Origin: Atherinomorus stipes
Taxonomy: Eukaryota > Chordata > Actinopteri > Atheriniformes > Atherinidae
Assembly: GCA_023101725.1 (NCBI GenBank)
Contig: JALJCO010013699.1
Span: 248,001-312,000, forward strand
Direction: 5' to 3'
DNA: 64,000 nt
The position numbers and the translations under genes are program-made. Within the stretch, counting starts at the first letter, position 1. Each line of letters begins with the position of its first letter. This document shows positions 10,584 to 22,200 of this stretch, in pieces. The notes below the pieces were generated by a model. The model had not been told where the DNA came from. It saw only the letters and a program-made list of their open reading frames with translations, and did no database searches.

Positions 10584-11000
10584 ATCATAAGCTTTCTTTT
10601 AATATTAGACGATGAGGTAACTGTTGGGTTGTTCTTTTGGACAGATTTATCATCTTGAAGTTTAAGATCGGTCCGTGAAGTCAACAAAAAGCCCTCGTCT
10701 GCTTGAATAATGTCAGCAGACAGGTTCCTCTGCAGATTTATCTCAATCTGAAAGCCCGAGCAGCAGTCACCCTGCACGCCCTCTGCTTCTAGATAATCAC
10801 CTATTCTCCAGGAGGGGCTGAATCAGAAAGCCTCGCCTTCGTCAACCAGGAAATTAAATGTTTACAAGAATGCTGCAGCGTGGATATGGAATATTAAACG
10901 TATCGGTGGATTATGTTTTAGAAGGGCAGATATTTGCTAGTTTAATCATGCTGTAGCAAGATGTTTATGTTGTTTGTCTCCTTTCCTTCTCTCCTTGTAG

Positions 11001-11117
11001 TTCCTGTGCCTGAAGAACATCCGGACGTTTCTCAAGGTCTGTCATGACAAGTTTGGCCTGCGGAACAGCGAACTGTTCGACCCTTTCGATCTATTTGACG
11101 TCAGAGACTTCGGCAAA
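11001..11117 (+). CDS. vav2: vav2 internal exon (end of CH domain)
   Basis: The exon translates in phase 0 to 39 residues beginning [10 protein letters not shown] and ending FDVRDFGK. A pyrimidine-rich tract ending ttgtag precedes it and gtgagt follows, so both splice sites are canonical. The first ten residues are shared by the whole VAV family. The middle part, [18 protein letters not shown], fits VAV2 rather than VAV1 or VAV3, which carry different residues there (recalled from the family, not searched). By comparison with mammalian VAV2 it covers about residues 69-107, the C-terminal part of the calponin-homology domain. VAV2 is a cytoplasmic, tyrosine-phosphorylated exchange factor for Rho/Rac/Cdc42; in the family the CH domain helps hold the DH catalytic domain inactive. 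Both exon ends fall between codons, so skipping it would keep the frame but remove part of the CH domain. No stop or frameshift is present, and the exon appears functional. Confidence 0.93.
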
Positions 11118-11118
11118 G

Positions 11119-12546
11119 TGAGTCAAAGATCATACACGATGGATAAATGTTGGACTTTTTAGGTCAATGAGCAGGCTGTTGCTGTTGTTTCCTTTAGATC
11201 TTGAATGATCTGCTGGGTTTTTTCGTACAACTCAGAATTTTTGGAGCATTTGAAATAGGTGCTGTGTGTTGTTTTGCCTTCATCTAATTATATAAAAAAG
11301 CTTGTTTTTATGGAAGTTTGCAGGCATGTGGGTGCATCTAAAGTACAGCTCAGCATGCTTGTGTGTTTTGCATGTGCTTTAAAGGTAGTTCAAAGTCAAA
11401 TCCGTGAGTAACATTAACCGTCAGCTTAGCGCTGAGAGCTCAGATGAGCATTTGGTATAACACCTAAGGGTCAGCAATATCCTCTCATGTCACCAAACGA
11501 TTAGAGTTAAAGACCTCTTCTGATGAAAATCAGGTTATTAACCTTTAGAGCAAGCCCATATGGTGTATTTTATACTCTAGAAAGCACATCATGGTCAAAA
11601 TAAGCAGCCGGCGTAGTGAATGAGTGTTTCTGCCTTCTGCAACGTCCCAATGAGAGTCTCAAACATTTGGATCCAGTCAGGCAAGGATCCAAACTAAACA
11701 AAGTTCAGGAACCAGTTCGTTTAAGGTTAGCAACTCATTATTAGGAGTTTGCTAATGCAGTCAACAGAATAAGGTGTTTATGGGGATTCCAGGGGAACTT
11801 TGGTTGCATAGATATTAAGAATTGTACGGCTTTGTGGGATTACTTCCATAGAATAACTTTTAAAGAGTAATATCTTTGAGCAGAGATTTATTTTTATGGG
11901 TTTAATCAATGACAACGAAGCAAGGAAAATAATGAGGCCATCCTGTTTGAGTGTGTGTTGAAAAAAGTTGCAAATGAGCTCTGAGACTGGTTTGAGATGC
12001 TGGTTTGAAATGTCTGGTTGAACCGTCTTTTATTCAGTCTTTTTTTATTTCTCTTAAATTTGTGTAAACAAAGGGTGAAACAGGTGTGGAAATGGAGCCT
12101 TTTGTCTGCCGTCTGCATCCTTTACATGGGTAATTTGGTCCGTTTCCAGGCTTTTAAAGGTGCGTAGCCAGGAGTACCAAATGGAGCTGTACCGACAGAA
12201 ACCATGGGGGCAGAGTGACTGGTGTGTGACCAGCTAAAGGAGCATGGAAGGAGAAGAAGCTGTGTTGCATTTGGATGTATTGAACGGCAGCACAGATAAC
12301 CACCGTCTACTAAGGGTGGGAAAATTGAATTAAAAAAATTAAATTAGGATTTTTTTTTTTTTTTTTGGGAACAATTTTTAAAATTGGTATTTTTATTCAA
12401 AAATAGATGTGTTTTTTGGTTTTTAAGTTTAAATGCTTCATATAAGTTGGATGTGAAAAAATTTACTGTTTTTCTCCAGCCGAGGGCAAAATGTTTCTCT
12501 TCGAATGTTAAATAACACGATGTTCTATCTGTTTCTGGAAATAAAC
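11119..12546. other. Intronic stretch downstream of the exon
   Basis: Apart from the donor at 11118 I see nothing recognisable. A T-run lies at about 12350-12366. Short open frames are not supported as coding. Confidence 0.5.
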
Positions 12547-12550
12547 TTAA

Positions 12551-12732
12551 TGCTGCTACATACTCAGCGAGAAGCGAGAACTTTCTTCTTGTTCTTAGGG
12601 CCACGAGTACAAACAGATGCCCCCCCCCCCATGTGCCCAGTCACAGAGCTTCTTGTGGAGTATGTACTGACGATTCTTGCAGCCTCGAGGGCAAGAACAA
12701 AGTTCTCGCTTCCCGTGGAGAATGTAACAAGC
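12551..12732. mobile_element. TTAA-flanked MITE (182 bp)
   Basis: The left arm runs TGCTGCTACATACTCAGCGA then GAAGCGAGAACTTTCTTCTT. The right arm as reverse complement reads GCTTGTTACATTCTCCACGG then GAAGCGAGAACTTTGTTCTT. TTAA lies immediately outside each end (12547-12550 and 12733-12736). The arms cover about 50 bp each. A related left end occurs at 25803. Confidence 0.75.
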
Positions 12733-12736
12733 TTAA

Positions 12737-13429
12737 AAACTATGACTTTCTGGCACACCCAGTTGTAATTGAATGAACTGCACACTCTAGCTCAGATCAC
12801 AAATCAGACAAAAACACACTCATATGCATATCTAATTCAGTAGCTAAGGGTTAAACACCTTCTAAATTTTAAACAGATTGTTACTTTGAATTTAGTACGG
12901 CAGTGATGGATGCACAGAGAGGATGAGTTACCACGTTTAAGTCCTCAGTTCCAGGTTTATCATTACAAAAACAGACCCATATCTTCTCCTTTAGTTCAGT
13001 ATTTTACTATACGCAGTTGAAAAAGTCCATTATGAGAACGGTATCCACATTTGTTTTGCTTGATACTGACATCTTTTTTGAGTGTCTTGATTCTCCTCAT
13101 CTGCAGCTGCAGTGCAGCAGCAACATGCATGGATAAGTTAGGTCCCTGCCAGCAGTGGAAAATTATTTAAACTTTATAGAGAGTTTTATGCGATAATGAA
13201 GTGGATTTTTATATTAAATAAATGGGTAGTTATGCGAGGACCACCCACAAAGGTCTTTCTGATACTTAAGGGAGATCAGGGACAGAGAAACGTTCCTAAA
13301 TGCTCTTGGAATCGGTTTTTAATCGGCTATTAAATCTTCAGTTAGATTATATTGAGCCTTTTTGGTTTGGTTTAGACCCATTATTCCTCTAAGAGGTGTT
13401 TCTTAGTCTGAGAAAAATCTCTAATCAGC
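12737..13429. other. Intronic stretch without recognised features
   Basis: No exon or transposon end was recognised between the MITE and the RTE-like tail. Confidence 0.5.
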
Positions 13430-13590
13430 TGGACTTCTCCAAAATATTCCATGTCCTGAGTATGCCTGGGGATAGCCCCAGCTGGTGAGCCTATCTGGGC
13501 AGAAGCACATCTGGTTACTCTTTTCAGCCTGCTGTCTCTTTGATCCAGATCTGGATAAGTGGTGGAAAGTGGATGAACGGATGGATATAG
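13430..13590 (+). mobile_element. RTE/Rex3-like LINE 3' end fragment
   Basis: A passage reading TGCCTGGGGATAGCCCCAGC, then TGAGCCTATCTGGGCAGAAG, then GATCCAGATCTGGATAAGTG, ending GGATGAACGGATGGATA, follows the usual layout of the 3' end of RTE-clade LINEs, including the start of the ATGGATGG tail. It is strongly diverged and 5'-truncated. Confidence 0.55.
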
Positions 13591-15394
13591 GTCACGGGTT
13601 TAACCCCAGGTTTGTAACCGTACAGGGTGGATTTGTAATTCAACCCTTTCAGCTGTGAGGAACCCTCTAAACACTGGAATTAGTGCATGGATGTTGCATC
13701 AGGTGTGAATTGACTGTTAAAACAAGAACCAAAAAAAAAAGAGGTGACAGGAGTGTGACATCTCTTCTTGTCATAGATCTGGAAAATGAGGCGAGTGACA
13801 ATGGAAAGTAGGGGGGGGGGGTTGGCTTGTAATCCCGGATCGGCGTCCTGTTGGCTTCAGCTGAGAGCGAAGTGTTTCTCCTCTTCTTAATCCTTTTGTC
13901 TGAATTGTGTACAGCCTCACACAGAGGGGTGAGCTACAAGGCGTTAGCCTCTTTCTCGTGCACAGTTTACACTAGCTGCTGGGATATTATGATGTCATTA
14001 TATTAAAGATGACAGTCGCTGCCATTGGGAGTGCTAACACTGTAGCTTTTCAGCTGATCGAACGTGTTTTATTTCCACTTTAGCGAGGGGATTACTTTGT
14101 AGAGGCATGATATGAATAAACTGTATCATGTCCTCCAAGATCAATGGCAATGAGGATGTATTTGTTGAAAGTCATTTACTCATTTATCTAAGATAATCCA
14201 ACATATCCACTCTACCTGGCGTGGACTGAGATAAATCCTTGAGGAAAAAAAAAGATGAGAGAGAAGAAAAAAAGGAGACAAGGACTCACTTGGCAGGTTG
14301 TAGATAAACCACAAGACGATGTCTGAGAGTCAATGAGCTTGCAGCAAACGGCATTAAAATCCAACACCAGTCAGAATCAATCACATAGACCCTCTGTATG
14401 TCAATTTAGAAATTGCTTTTGTATGGTCTCAGCAGTGGTGGGCTTGTCTAGCTATCGATTTTCCATTAAGACCAAACATCACATTATAATATATTGAACT
14501 GAGGAGATCCTACTAATGTAGCATACATATAAAGAGTAAGAATGCCTCATAAATAGAATATAAAAGGCAATTTTTAAAAACTCTTTCTTCATTTACTTTG
14601 CATACATCTGAAAGGGAACAGTGAATTGCATCGGTCGTCATACATACTGTACATATGCTCAGATACACCACAGAATACACCACCTCTATTATCATTATCT
14701 TATCTGTCATTTGTTCTCACATTACACAGAGGTACACTTACAGCTACATTTAATATTCATCCATTTTTACCTTTTAGGCTCACAGCTTATTCCCAAAAAG
14801 TTGGAATAGTGGCAATTTAAGGCTTTCATGAGTTTTTTTTTTCCAATAGAATAGTTAGAATAGTTTGGTAGTTGTGCTTTGAATGAATTTATTGCTGTGA
14901 TAACTGTCTGGATATTAAAGTACGATCATTGGTTTCAGATGGAGCAGGAGGCTCAAAGGAAGTTGCCCCGTTTCCACCAGCGGGTCCTGGTTGAGACAGG
15001 GCGGGCCAGTCCACATTTTTTTGCATTTCCACAGGCAAAAACTGGGAAGAGTACCGTAATATATGACCTGACCCATCCTACTTGGGAACCTTCCAATATT
15101 CATGAAATAGTCCAACTGGTTGACTGTTTGACCTCAGTGTTTGACTCTAAATAGTAATGTGATGTGAACACTAAGTCTAAGGTCAAGGTCACCAGAAAAT
15201 TTATTTGCAGACAAAACTGGCCTCTTCCAATCTTTTAAAAATACATTTTATGGACTTATTATAAAGGATATGAACAGGCTGAATAACATTCTCATGATTT
15301 GCTCTAAGCTATTTGGAGCCAAATGGAGATCTGAATTTACACTGAGAGCAAAAAAGAAGCCCATCACCTGTATCAGTTAACCCCATTACTGTAT
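13591..15394. other. Intronic stretch, one possible MITE piece
   Basis: A run of 10 G is at about 13811-13820. At 14965-15010, CCCCGTTTCCACCAGCGGGT followed by CCTGGTTGAGACAGGGCGGG resembles a widespread fish repeat whose ends read GTTTCCACC, but paired ends were not found. Nothing else was recognised. Confidence 0.4.
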
Positions 15395-16235
15395 GAAATG
15401 AAATTAAATGAAATAAAAATTCTTTATTTATCCCAGAAGGGAAATTCAACAGTGCAAAAAGCTCACTCTTTTCTTTTCTTTCTTTCTTTTTGTTTTGTTT
15501 TAACAATATAACATTTATATGAAATAATAACATAACATAACATAACATAACAATAAGAAGTCAGTCAGTCAGTTTGTTCTTCAGGGTGATGGCTGCTGGC
15601 AGGAATGAATTTCTGTATCTCTCCGTCCTACAGCGAACCTGACGCAGCCTCCCACTAAACACACTCTGCTGATTCTTCACCGTGTTGTGGGGAAGATGGG
15701 AAGTGTCCTCCATCATCTTCATCAGCTTGCGCAGCATTCTTTTCTTAACAATCAGCTCCAGCGGCTCCAGAGTTATCCCCAGCACAGAACCAGCTTTCTT
15801 GATCAGCTTGTTTAGTTTCTTCAAGTCTCTGGTTCCGATGCTGCTGCCCCAGCAGATGGCTGCAAAGCTTATTGCACTTTCCACAACAGACTTGTAGAAG
15901 ATCTGCAACATCTTGGTGCAGACGTTGAATGATCTCAGCTTCCTTAAGAAGTAGAGTCTGCTCTGACCTTTCTTGTAGATGTAGTCAGTGTTGCATTTCC
16001 AGTAGAGTCTGTTGTCCAGCTGAACTCCAAGGTATTTGTAGTTCTCCACCACCTTCACCTCCTCTTCCAGGATGTAGACAGGACTATGCTGCTTATTCTT
16101 GCTTCTTCTGAAGTCAACAATCATCTCTTTAGTCTTGCTGGTATTTAAGATGAGCTGATTGTTACTGCACCATTTCACAAACTGGTTGACCAGTTCCCTG
16201 TACTGGTCAACCAGTATGGCTAGCGAGATGATCCC
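15395..16235 (-). mobile_element. CR1/L2/Rex1-like LINE, 5'-truncated
   Basis: On the minus strand this is the 3' part of a non-LTR retrotransposon: the end of the reverse transcriptase, a short 3' UTR, and a tail made of AAATGAAAT-type repeats with a GGGATAAATAAAGAATTT motif just before it (+ strand 15395-15450). A (TAACA)n run lies at about 15526-15552 in the 3' UTR. The left end is defined by the tail; the right end is where similarity to the reverse transcriptase ceases. Confidence 0.85.
15561..16232 (-). pseudogene. LINE reverse transcriptase, C-terminal fragment
   Basis: The open frame on the minus strand carries the post-catalytic part of a CR1/L2/Rex1-type reverse transcriptase. It has WCSNNQLILNTSKTKEMIVD, then YKYLGVQLDNRLYW, then RLYFLRKLRSFNVC and LQIFYKSVVESAISFA, and ends RNSFLPAAITLKNKLTD before a stop. 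The ORF from its first ATG is 205 codons, and homology reads upstream as ILVDQYRELVNQFVK. It begins at the position where the YADD catalytic box should be: the residues there read KGIISLAI, so the ADD motif is lost or just outside. It has no internal stop over about 220 codons, suggesting a fairly recent insertion. Confidence 0.85.
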
Positions 16236-19200
16236 TTTTAGTTGCTGCTACCACGCTCAATAAGACCATGTATTTCTACAAGTCAGGCTACTAAATTTAG
16301 ACAGTAGTCTTTTAATTAATTTACATTTAAACCTAGGCTTTTACCCTTCCATCTTTCTTTTTATTTCCTATTATGTCTGCACTTTTGGATTGATAAAGTT
16401 GTCTGAATCTCAATCTGAACAATACTGCAAGCGAGAGATTACTGAGAGAAACATTTGCCGAGTGTTGCATTGGAGCACCATTCAGAAATGCCACTTTAAA
16501 CTTTGCTATGCAAGAAAGAAATCCTATATAAACTTCTTCTAGAGCTTCACTGTTGACTTCTCTGGGCTGGGAGGCATCTGAGAGCCTCGAAAGCCCAAGA
16601 CTTGATGTTTTAGAGCAACATAGGATGCCTTAAAATGACATGATGTTGATGAGAAGATGATTTGATAAATGGCTGCTTAACACACCACCTGTAAAGTGTT
16701 CAAACTTGCAGTTTTGAGATCCAGTGTTCTTTTAGTTTATGTTTTAGCTGGCTGTCATTTACAGTTTCATTACAGGAACTTTCAGACTTTCTAGCTAAAT
16801 CATTGATTATTTTGTTATTGCATTGCCATTGACTGCAGTCACAGTAAATGTGTCCATATCATTCATCCTGCCAAAAGTGCAGAAGCTGCCAGTTTTTTCT
16901 CGAGTGAATCTCAAGGTTTTCTTTTCCAACGGAGTAATTGGAGTACTAATTTCTTTTCTTTTCTGCACACTGTTGATGCTTTTAAACATGAAATATCACC
17001 TCTCAGCACTTTCAAATACAGTAACATCTGCTCTGCCCCCTGTGGCATGACTGGACATTTGTAATGAAATGTGGGGTCTTTGCAGCTGTGACATTATAAT
17101 AGAATTAAAGCAGAAGGTTTTTGCTCATGCCTGCTGCTTCTATAAACATTAATCAGCCCTTAGTCACCTTTGATACCTCCACACTGGCTGCAGGGGGCGC
17201 AGAGTTCAACTCTACTGGCCCCCGCTCTCTCTAATGATGGCTTTTCCCAGGTCACAAGGAAAGGGAGGCCGGGGCCATTGGGACCACCATGCTGATAAAA
17301 AGTAATTGCGCTTTCTAACCCTCCCCTTGCCTTTCCCATCGGGGCGAGTATTGAAACAGATGGAGCACATAACCTACTCGACGTCCTCTACTGATTTTTA
17401 CTTTCATCACTTAACTCATTTCTTCCAGGGGCACTCTATACTACATGCAGCATCGGTTCCAGCTCCCTTGTTAGCTCTCTTTTTTTTTATTTTTAGCTGT
17501 AAACTTCATGGTTTTATGCCTGTATTGCTACACTTGCACCTAAACCCACCCCCCATCATTACAAATTCATTATGACATCATTAAACCAATGAAATACGGC
17601 TTATTACAGTAGACCCCAGAGAAGGTTTTCATTTAAACGCCTCTCTCACTCCGAACCCGACTCACTTTTCTCCCAACCTATTTTAATTAGCCACCAAAGG
17701 AGCATTGCTGTCATTTAAATGAACATGGCAATCAGTTTATTTGGCTGTTGCCATGATTAGCATAATTAGCCTGCACCTGTTAGCCATCTATCAACAGTTT
17801 GGTAATTTTCCGTCTGTGGTTGCCGAGCGGCAAAGGAAGGAGGCTTTCTGATGCATCTTCATTAAAGGGAGTCGCATCGTTTTATTTGAAATGCAGACCA
17901 AGCGGCTGGCGTCAGTTTCCATCTCATCTGAGCTGCCATGGAGTCATGACTGACTTGTGAAGTGTCAGAGCCGTCAAAGTGATGCTCATTGACTTGATGG
18001 TACTGTGTCAAGGTGAATTGATTTTATTTGAGAGCTGTGTTGGAATGGAAATGGGTCTGTCCATGCAAGGTCTGGGTTTTGTACATGAAAGCGGCTGTCA
18101 CTTGGCAGCTTCAATTCAGGTGACAGTGGACAAACTGCAGCAAAGCCTCAGCAATATTCACATATTTATTCATGTATTTCTCTACTAAGACCCTGTTGGA
18201 CTGTCTCTCAAAGACTGAAAACACAGAGCCGTAGTGTTAGCTTGATATTTGACAAGAGTAACGGTTTTATTCCACATTTTTTTACCTGCATCCCAGCTCG
18301 ACTTGCATCAATCTATTGTCAAACTCTCAAAACACACCTCCAAACAGATGGAGAGAGGTTTGAACTGAGGAAAGTCAGTGCAAACAAGCACCAAACCCCT
18401 GATTTAATTTGTACCAACTGTCTGCTTTTCTCTCCCGCTCACTTCCCCCATCCATCTCTTTCCCTTCCTCACTGTCCTCTGCTTCCCACTCATTCATCTC
18501 ACCACTCTCACAGTGAGTGTGTTGTGATAAGACTGAGCCAGCGGGCAGGCGAGCCTCTATTGTGTCGAGACGGCGTGATTGCCATTGGACGACGGTGTTT
18601 GATTACCCTCTCTGCTGCCCTGAAATCCGTGTGCGCTGAACTCCTGCTCCTTTCATTTCCTTTCTGCGCTCCGCGGCTGAAAATAGCTTGTTGCTTAGCA
18701 TCCACGCCCAGTGCCGCTAACATCTGGAACGTGCTGCAGCCACCATCACCCCGCCTGCCTGAATGCTGTTTACTGCTGTTTTGACCTCAGTTACACACCC
18801 TGAGCATGGTCTTGTGCCTTTATGTTTTTTACTGTGTGAGTGCTTTTAAAAATGCAAAGTGCACCAGTGCGAGGGGCTGTATTGCTTTCCTTGGAGGTCA
18901 AAGTTGAAACCTGTTCACATTTGACTTAGCAAATTAATTGAAGCTGGAGCATCCACTCAAGGAGGAAGGTTACATTCATGGTGCAACGGTGTTGCAATCG
19001 ATTCACCTAACTGGAGAAGAAAGGTAGTGATCCGAGAGTGTCAGAGTCGAGCTGGAGAGACTGCAGTAAGTGATGGAGGACAGTTCAGGGGTCAAGTAGT
19101 CAGGGTCACCCATTCGGATAAACGTGCCACCCTCCATTAGTGACCATGTCTTCAGCAGCAGTCCTTTACTGTTGAGATTCAACCAGCTTAAAGCTATGAT

Positions 19201-22200
19201 TCTCTTATTTGTCCTTGTGAAGAGAAGTAGCGCTTTGAGATTTATAGTGAAGTGTTTTCTTTAGATATGACGAGGGTCAAATCTGTGGTATCCACATTCA
19301 CTCCATAGTTCTATGCTTATGGTATAGTAAAATAAGGGCCAATATAAAGACTTTGAGCTTTCAGAAGAGGCTAAATTTGTAGCAGCTGGCTGCTGAAGAC
19401 TTGCTTCTGATCTAAAGAAAGATTTCCTTCCTAACTGAGCAGCAAATAAAAAGGCGGCTATTCTTTCAACCTGGATCAAACAGTGACTCCTCATAGGATC
19501 CTTTCCTGCTAAGTATTAGCATGGACAGGCTAATGGCTAGCATAGGGGAGGCATCTCTAAGCTTGGTGACTCTCTAGATTTAATACTTCCCTGACTCCCC
19601 ATTGGCATAGCTTGGCTGGCAACCATCATAATTAAGCTGACTATCTTCTAAATCTTCCGCTACTTTGGTCACCAGTGTACAAAAGTTAATAGGATTAGCT
19701 TGACGTTGCCTTCTTTTATATTTAGCAGCAAATGGCGCAGATTTGCCAAAGCCATGGACTGATGACGTGGCTATTGTCATAGATTGTTGCAAGTTGTTGC
19801 AATGTCGCCCTTGCAAATGTGATATAGGATTCCAGAAAGATGCCTGATAAGGTAAATGAAAAACATACTTATTATTAGCTACTTCCAGCCCAGTTAATGG
19901 TGCCTGTTGGGAGGATCAGCGGCTGGCTTTGGCAGAGATTTATTCCACTGTTACAAGCACAGTAGACACCCTAAACCCAATGTTTAATACTCCTAATTTT
20001 AGCCCTGTTTCTGCTTCATACCTTTCAATGGGGCATCTTTAAATATTAGGACTGCTTTTTCTTCTTTTTTTTTTTAGCTTCATAGCATCCATGTTCTTTT
20101 TGCTTTGCAGCTCATCGTCCAACAGCTCCTTTCTCCCCGAAGACAGAATTTATCTCCCTCCCTGAGGATTCTCCCTCCTGCCTCAGCAAACAGTTTTGTG
20201 GCTGCTTCTGCCATCCCCGTGCCCTCCTACTTTACTTAACTGTCCATCAGGACCCCCACATTGCAAGTTTTTACATAAAGCTTCCAAGACACAATCAATA
20301 ATTCATTCCAAAACGCCACAGCGCTGATGATATTTCTCCTGACATGAATTATAAATGGGAACTTCCTCCCCCTTCCTGTGTCTAGACCCCCCTGCTGTCT
20401 CTCCCTTCCTTGCTCCACTACCGCAACCTCGGTATTCCCGCAGCTTGTTACCATGATGCCCACGGAAACAGGTGGTTGCTGGGCTGTAGGTTGTTGTCTG
20501 GCCTGGGGTTTAGGGACTGGAAGACCTGTGGCGTTGGCTTTAATTACTAGAGTTCACACCTAGAAATGGGATGTGATGGATGGATGAGTGTGTGTAAAGT
20601 GTTCAAACTGTCTGGTGTGGTTCAGTTTACATGGTGGAGGAAAGAAAAGTTAAAACCTAGATAACAAAAGAAGAGTCTTGGTATTATGTGATAATCTCCC
20701 TCAGCTGTTCCCGTATTACAAATTATTCTCTCAAACTGGAGCTTTTTTTGTTTTTTGTTGTCGAATCAATCAAAAATCATGTAATAATGAGCTTGTTATA
20801 TGTACTTTGTTCTTTATGAAATTATAAGTTCACAACACAGATCCCTGTGTTGCTGTGTTGCCATCAGTAAAGATCTTTTCCCGCAGTAGGTGATCTGTCT
20901 CCACTTCTTTTCCCCCCTCCTGTTTTATTATGCCATTTCCCTCAGACAGCACCATGCAACTCCATCATTTAAAACCACCAGCAGAGAGAAAAGCATAAGA
21001 GAGGAGCAAAGAGATACATAAAGATTGTTTATTGAACTTTTAAAGCCCAATGCAACCTGAATCTTATGGTGGAAATAATTAGCTTTCTTTGTTTTGGGTG
21101 GCAGGGAAAGTCAGAACGTGCTGCTAGAGGAGCTGACAGGCCAAAACAATGCGATTTGGCTCAAGCTCAGTTCTCAGTTAGGCCCTTTGAAGTGTCTGAG
21201 CTCACTGTTGTGTGGTGCCAAGCACCCAAAAGCCTGCTGAGGTGCAATCGCAGGCCTCTGCTGCTTTTGGATTGCGAGGGCTCGGCCATTTGAGGGTGTG
21301 TCCTTGTCGTCAGGGTGGTGTATTTTGCAGCTGAAAACGGCGGATAAATGGGAAGAACCCCCACGGAGCCAGAGTATGTGAATTCTCTGCGAGCTCTCAT
21401 TATTTCCCCTCCCCCAGTCCCCTCACTCCCCCCTGAGGCCCCACAGGCGCAGCAGTGATGGGCAGGTACATTCTCTGAGGAATCACTGGCATGAAAAAAG
21501 AAGAAAAAGAGAGTCCACCTTCAAATCATTTCTTCTTTTTTGTGTTAATGCATTGGGATTCGCATATAAAGCTGAAAAGCAGCCTACTCAGGTCGTAAAT
21601 CATACGTATTGTGCTCAAATGAATTGAATACCAAAGCCAGTGTGAACTCTGGGTAACATGATAACAATGTTTTTGTGCTGAAATGTTGCAATTTTCTCAA
21701 TCGTTCGTCATAACACTATAAACAACGGTTCAGCACATTATTAAAGGTTATATCTTTTGGAAAACTACAATGAGATCATAAGAGTTACCAGATGACTGTT
21801 TTTCTTCTAATATAAATGCTCTGTTTTTTTCTTTTTGGAGAGATGGAATAGATATTGTTGTATTAGTAGGTGCAGACAGAAAGACCAGCTCTGCCAGATA
21901 GTTATAGCCGACTTCCAGCCAGTCATTAAGTATTGGCTGGGACTCCAACGGACCAAGATGGAGACCTCAGCTCTGCTGACATCAGTGTAATGTTGCAGTA
22001 TTTTAAGAGATAGGAGATTGAAAGAATCAATCAGTTCTTCTACTTTATGGTTGCTATATGCCGCATCATTGGGGGTGAGCAAATTTACCATTAAACTGCA
22101 TCCTGATGTGTCACGTGCTGATTCGATTATGATTCATAAATGTCAAAAAATGATTATTTTCCATTATAATTAAATGACCAGAATACAGCTGCAAAGTGGG

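Larger units (their letters stand above)
1..11000 (+). other. vav2: vav2 upstream intron, 3' part
   Basis: This is inferred from the exon that follows. The acceptor is a T/C-rich stretch at about 10968-10998 followed by AG at 10999-11000. The preceding exon should encode the start of the CH domain, about 68 residues in mammalian VAV2. I found no matching ORF here, so it should lie upstream of the window. The intron is filled with transposon relics listed separately. Confidence 0.8.

Noticed and set aside
14965..15154. Open frame with a GTTTCCACC-type sequence
   Set aside because: Probably part of a fish MITE, but no paired ends could be found, so it is not called as an element.
18242..18784. 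A 180-codon + strand frame
   Set aside because: No domain, no splice-site logic, cysteine- and serine-rich chance composition; not recognised as any protein.
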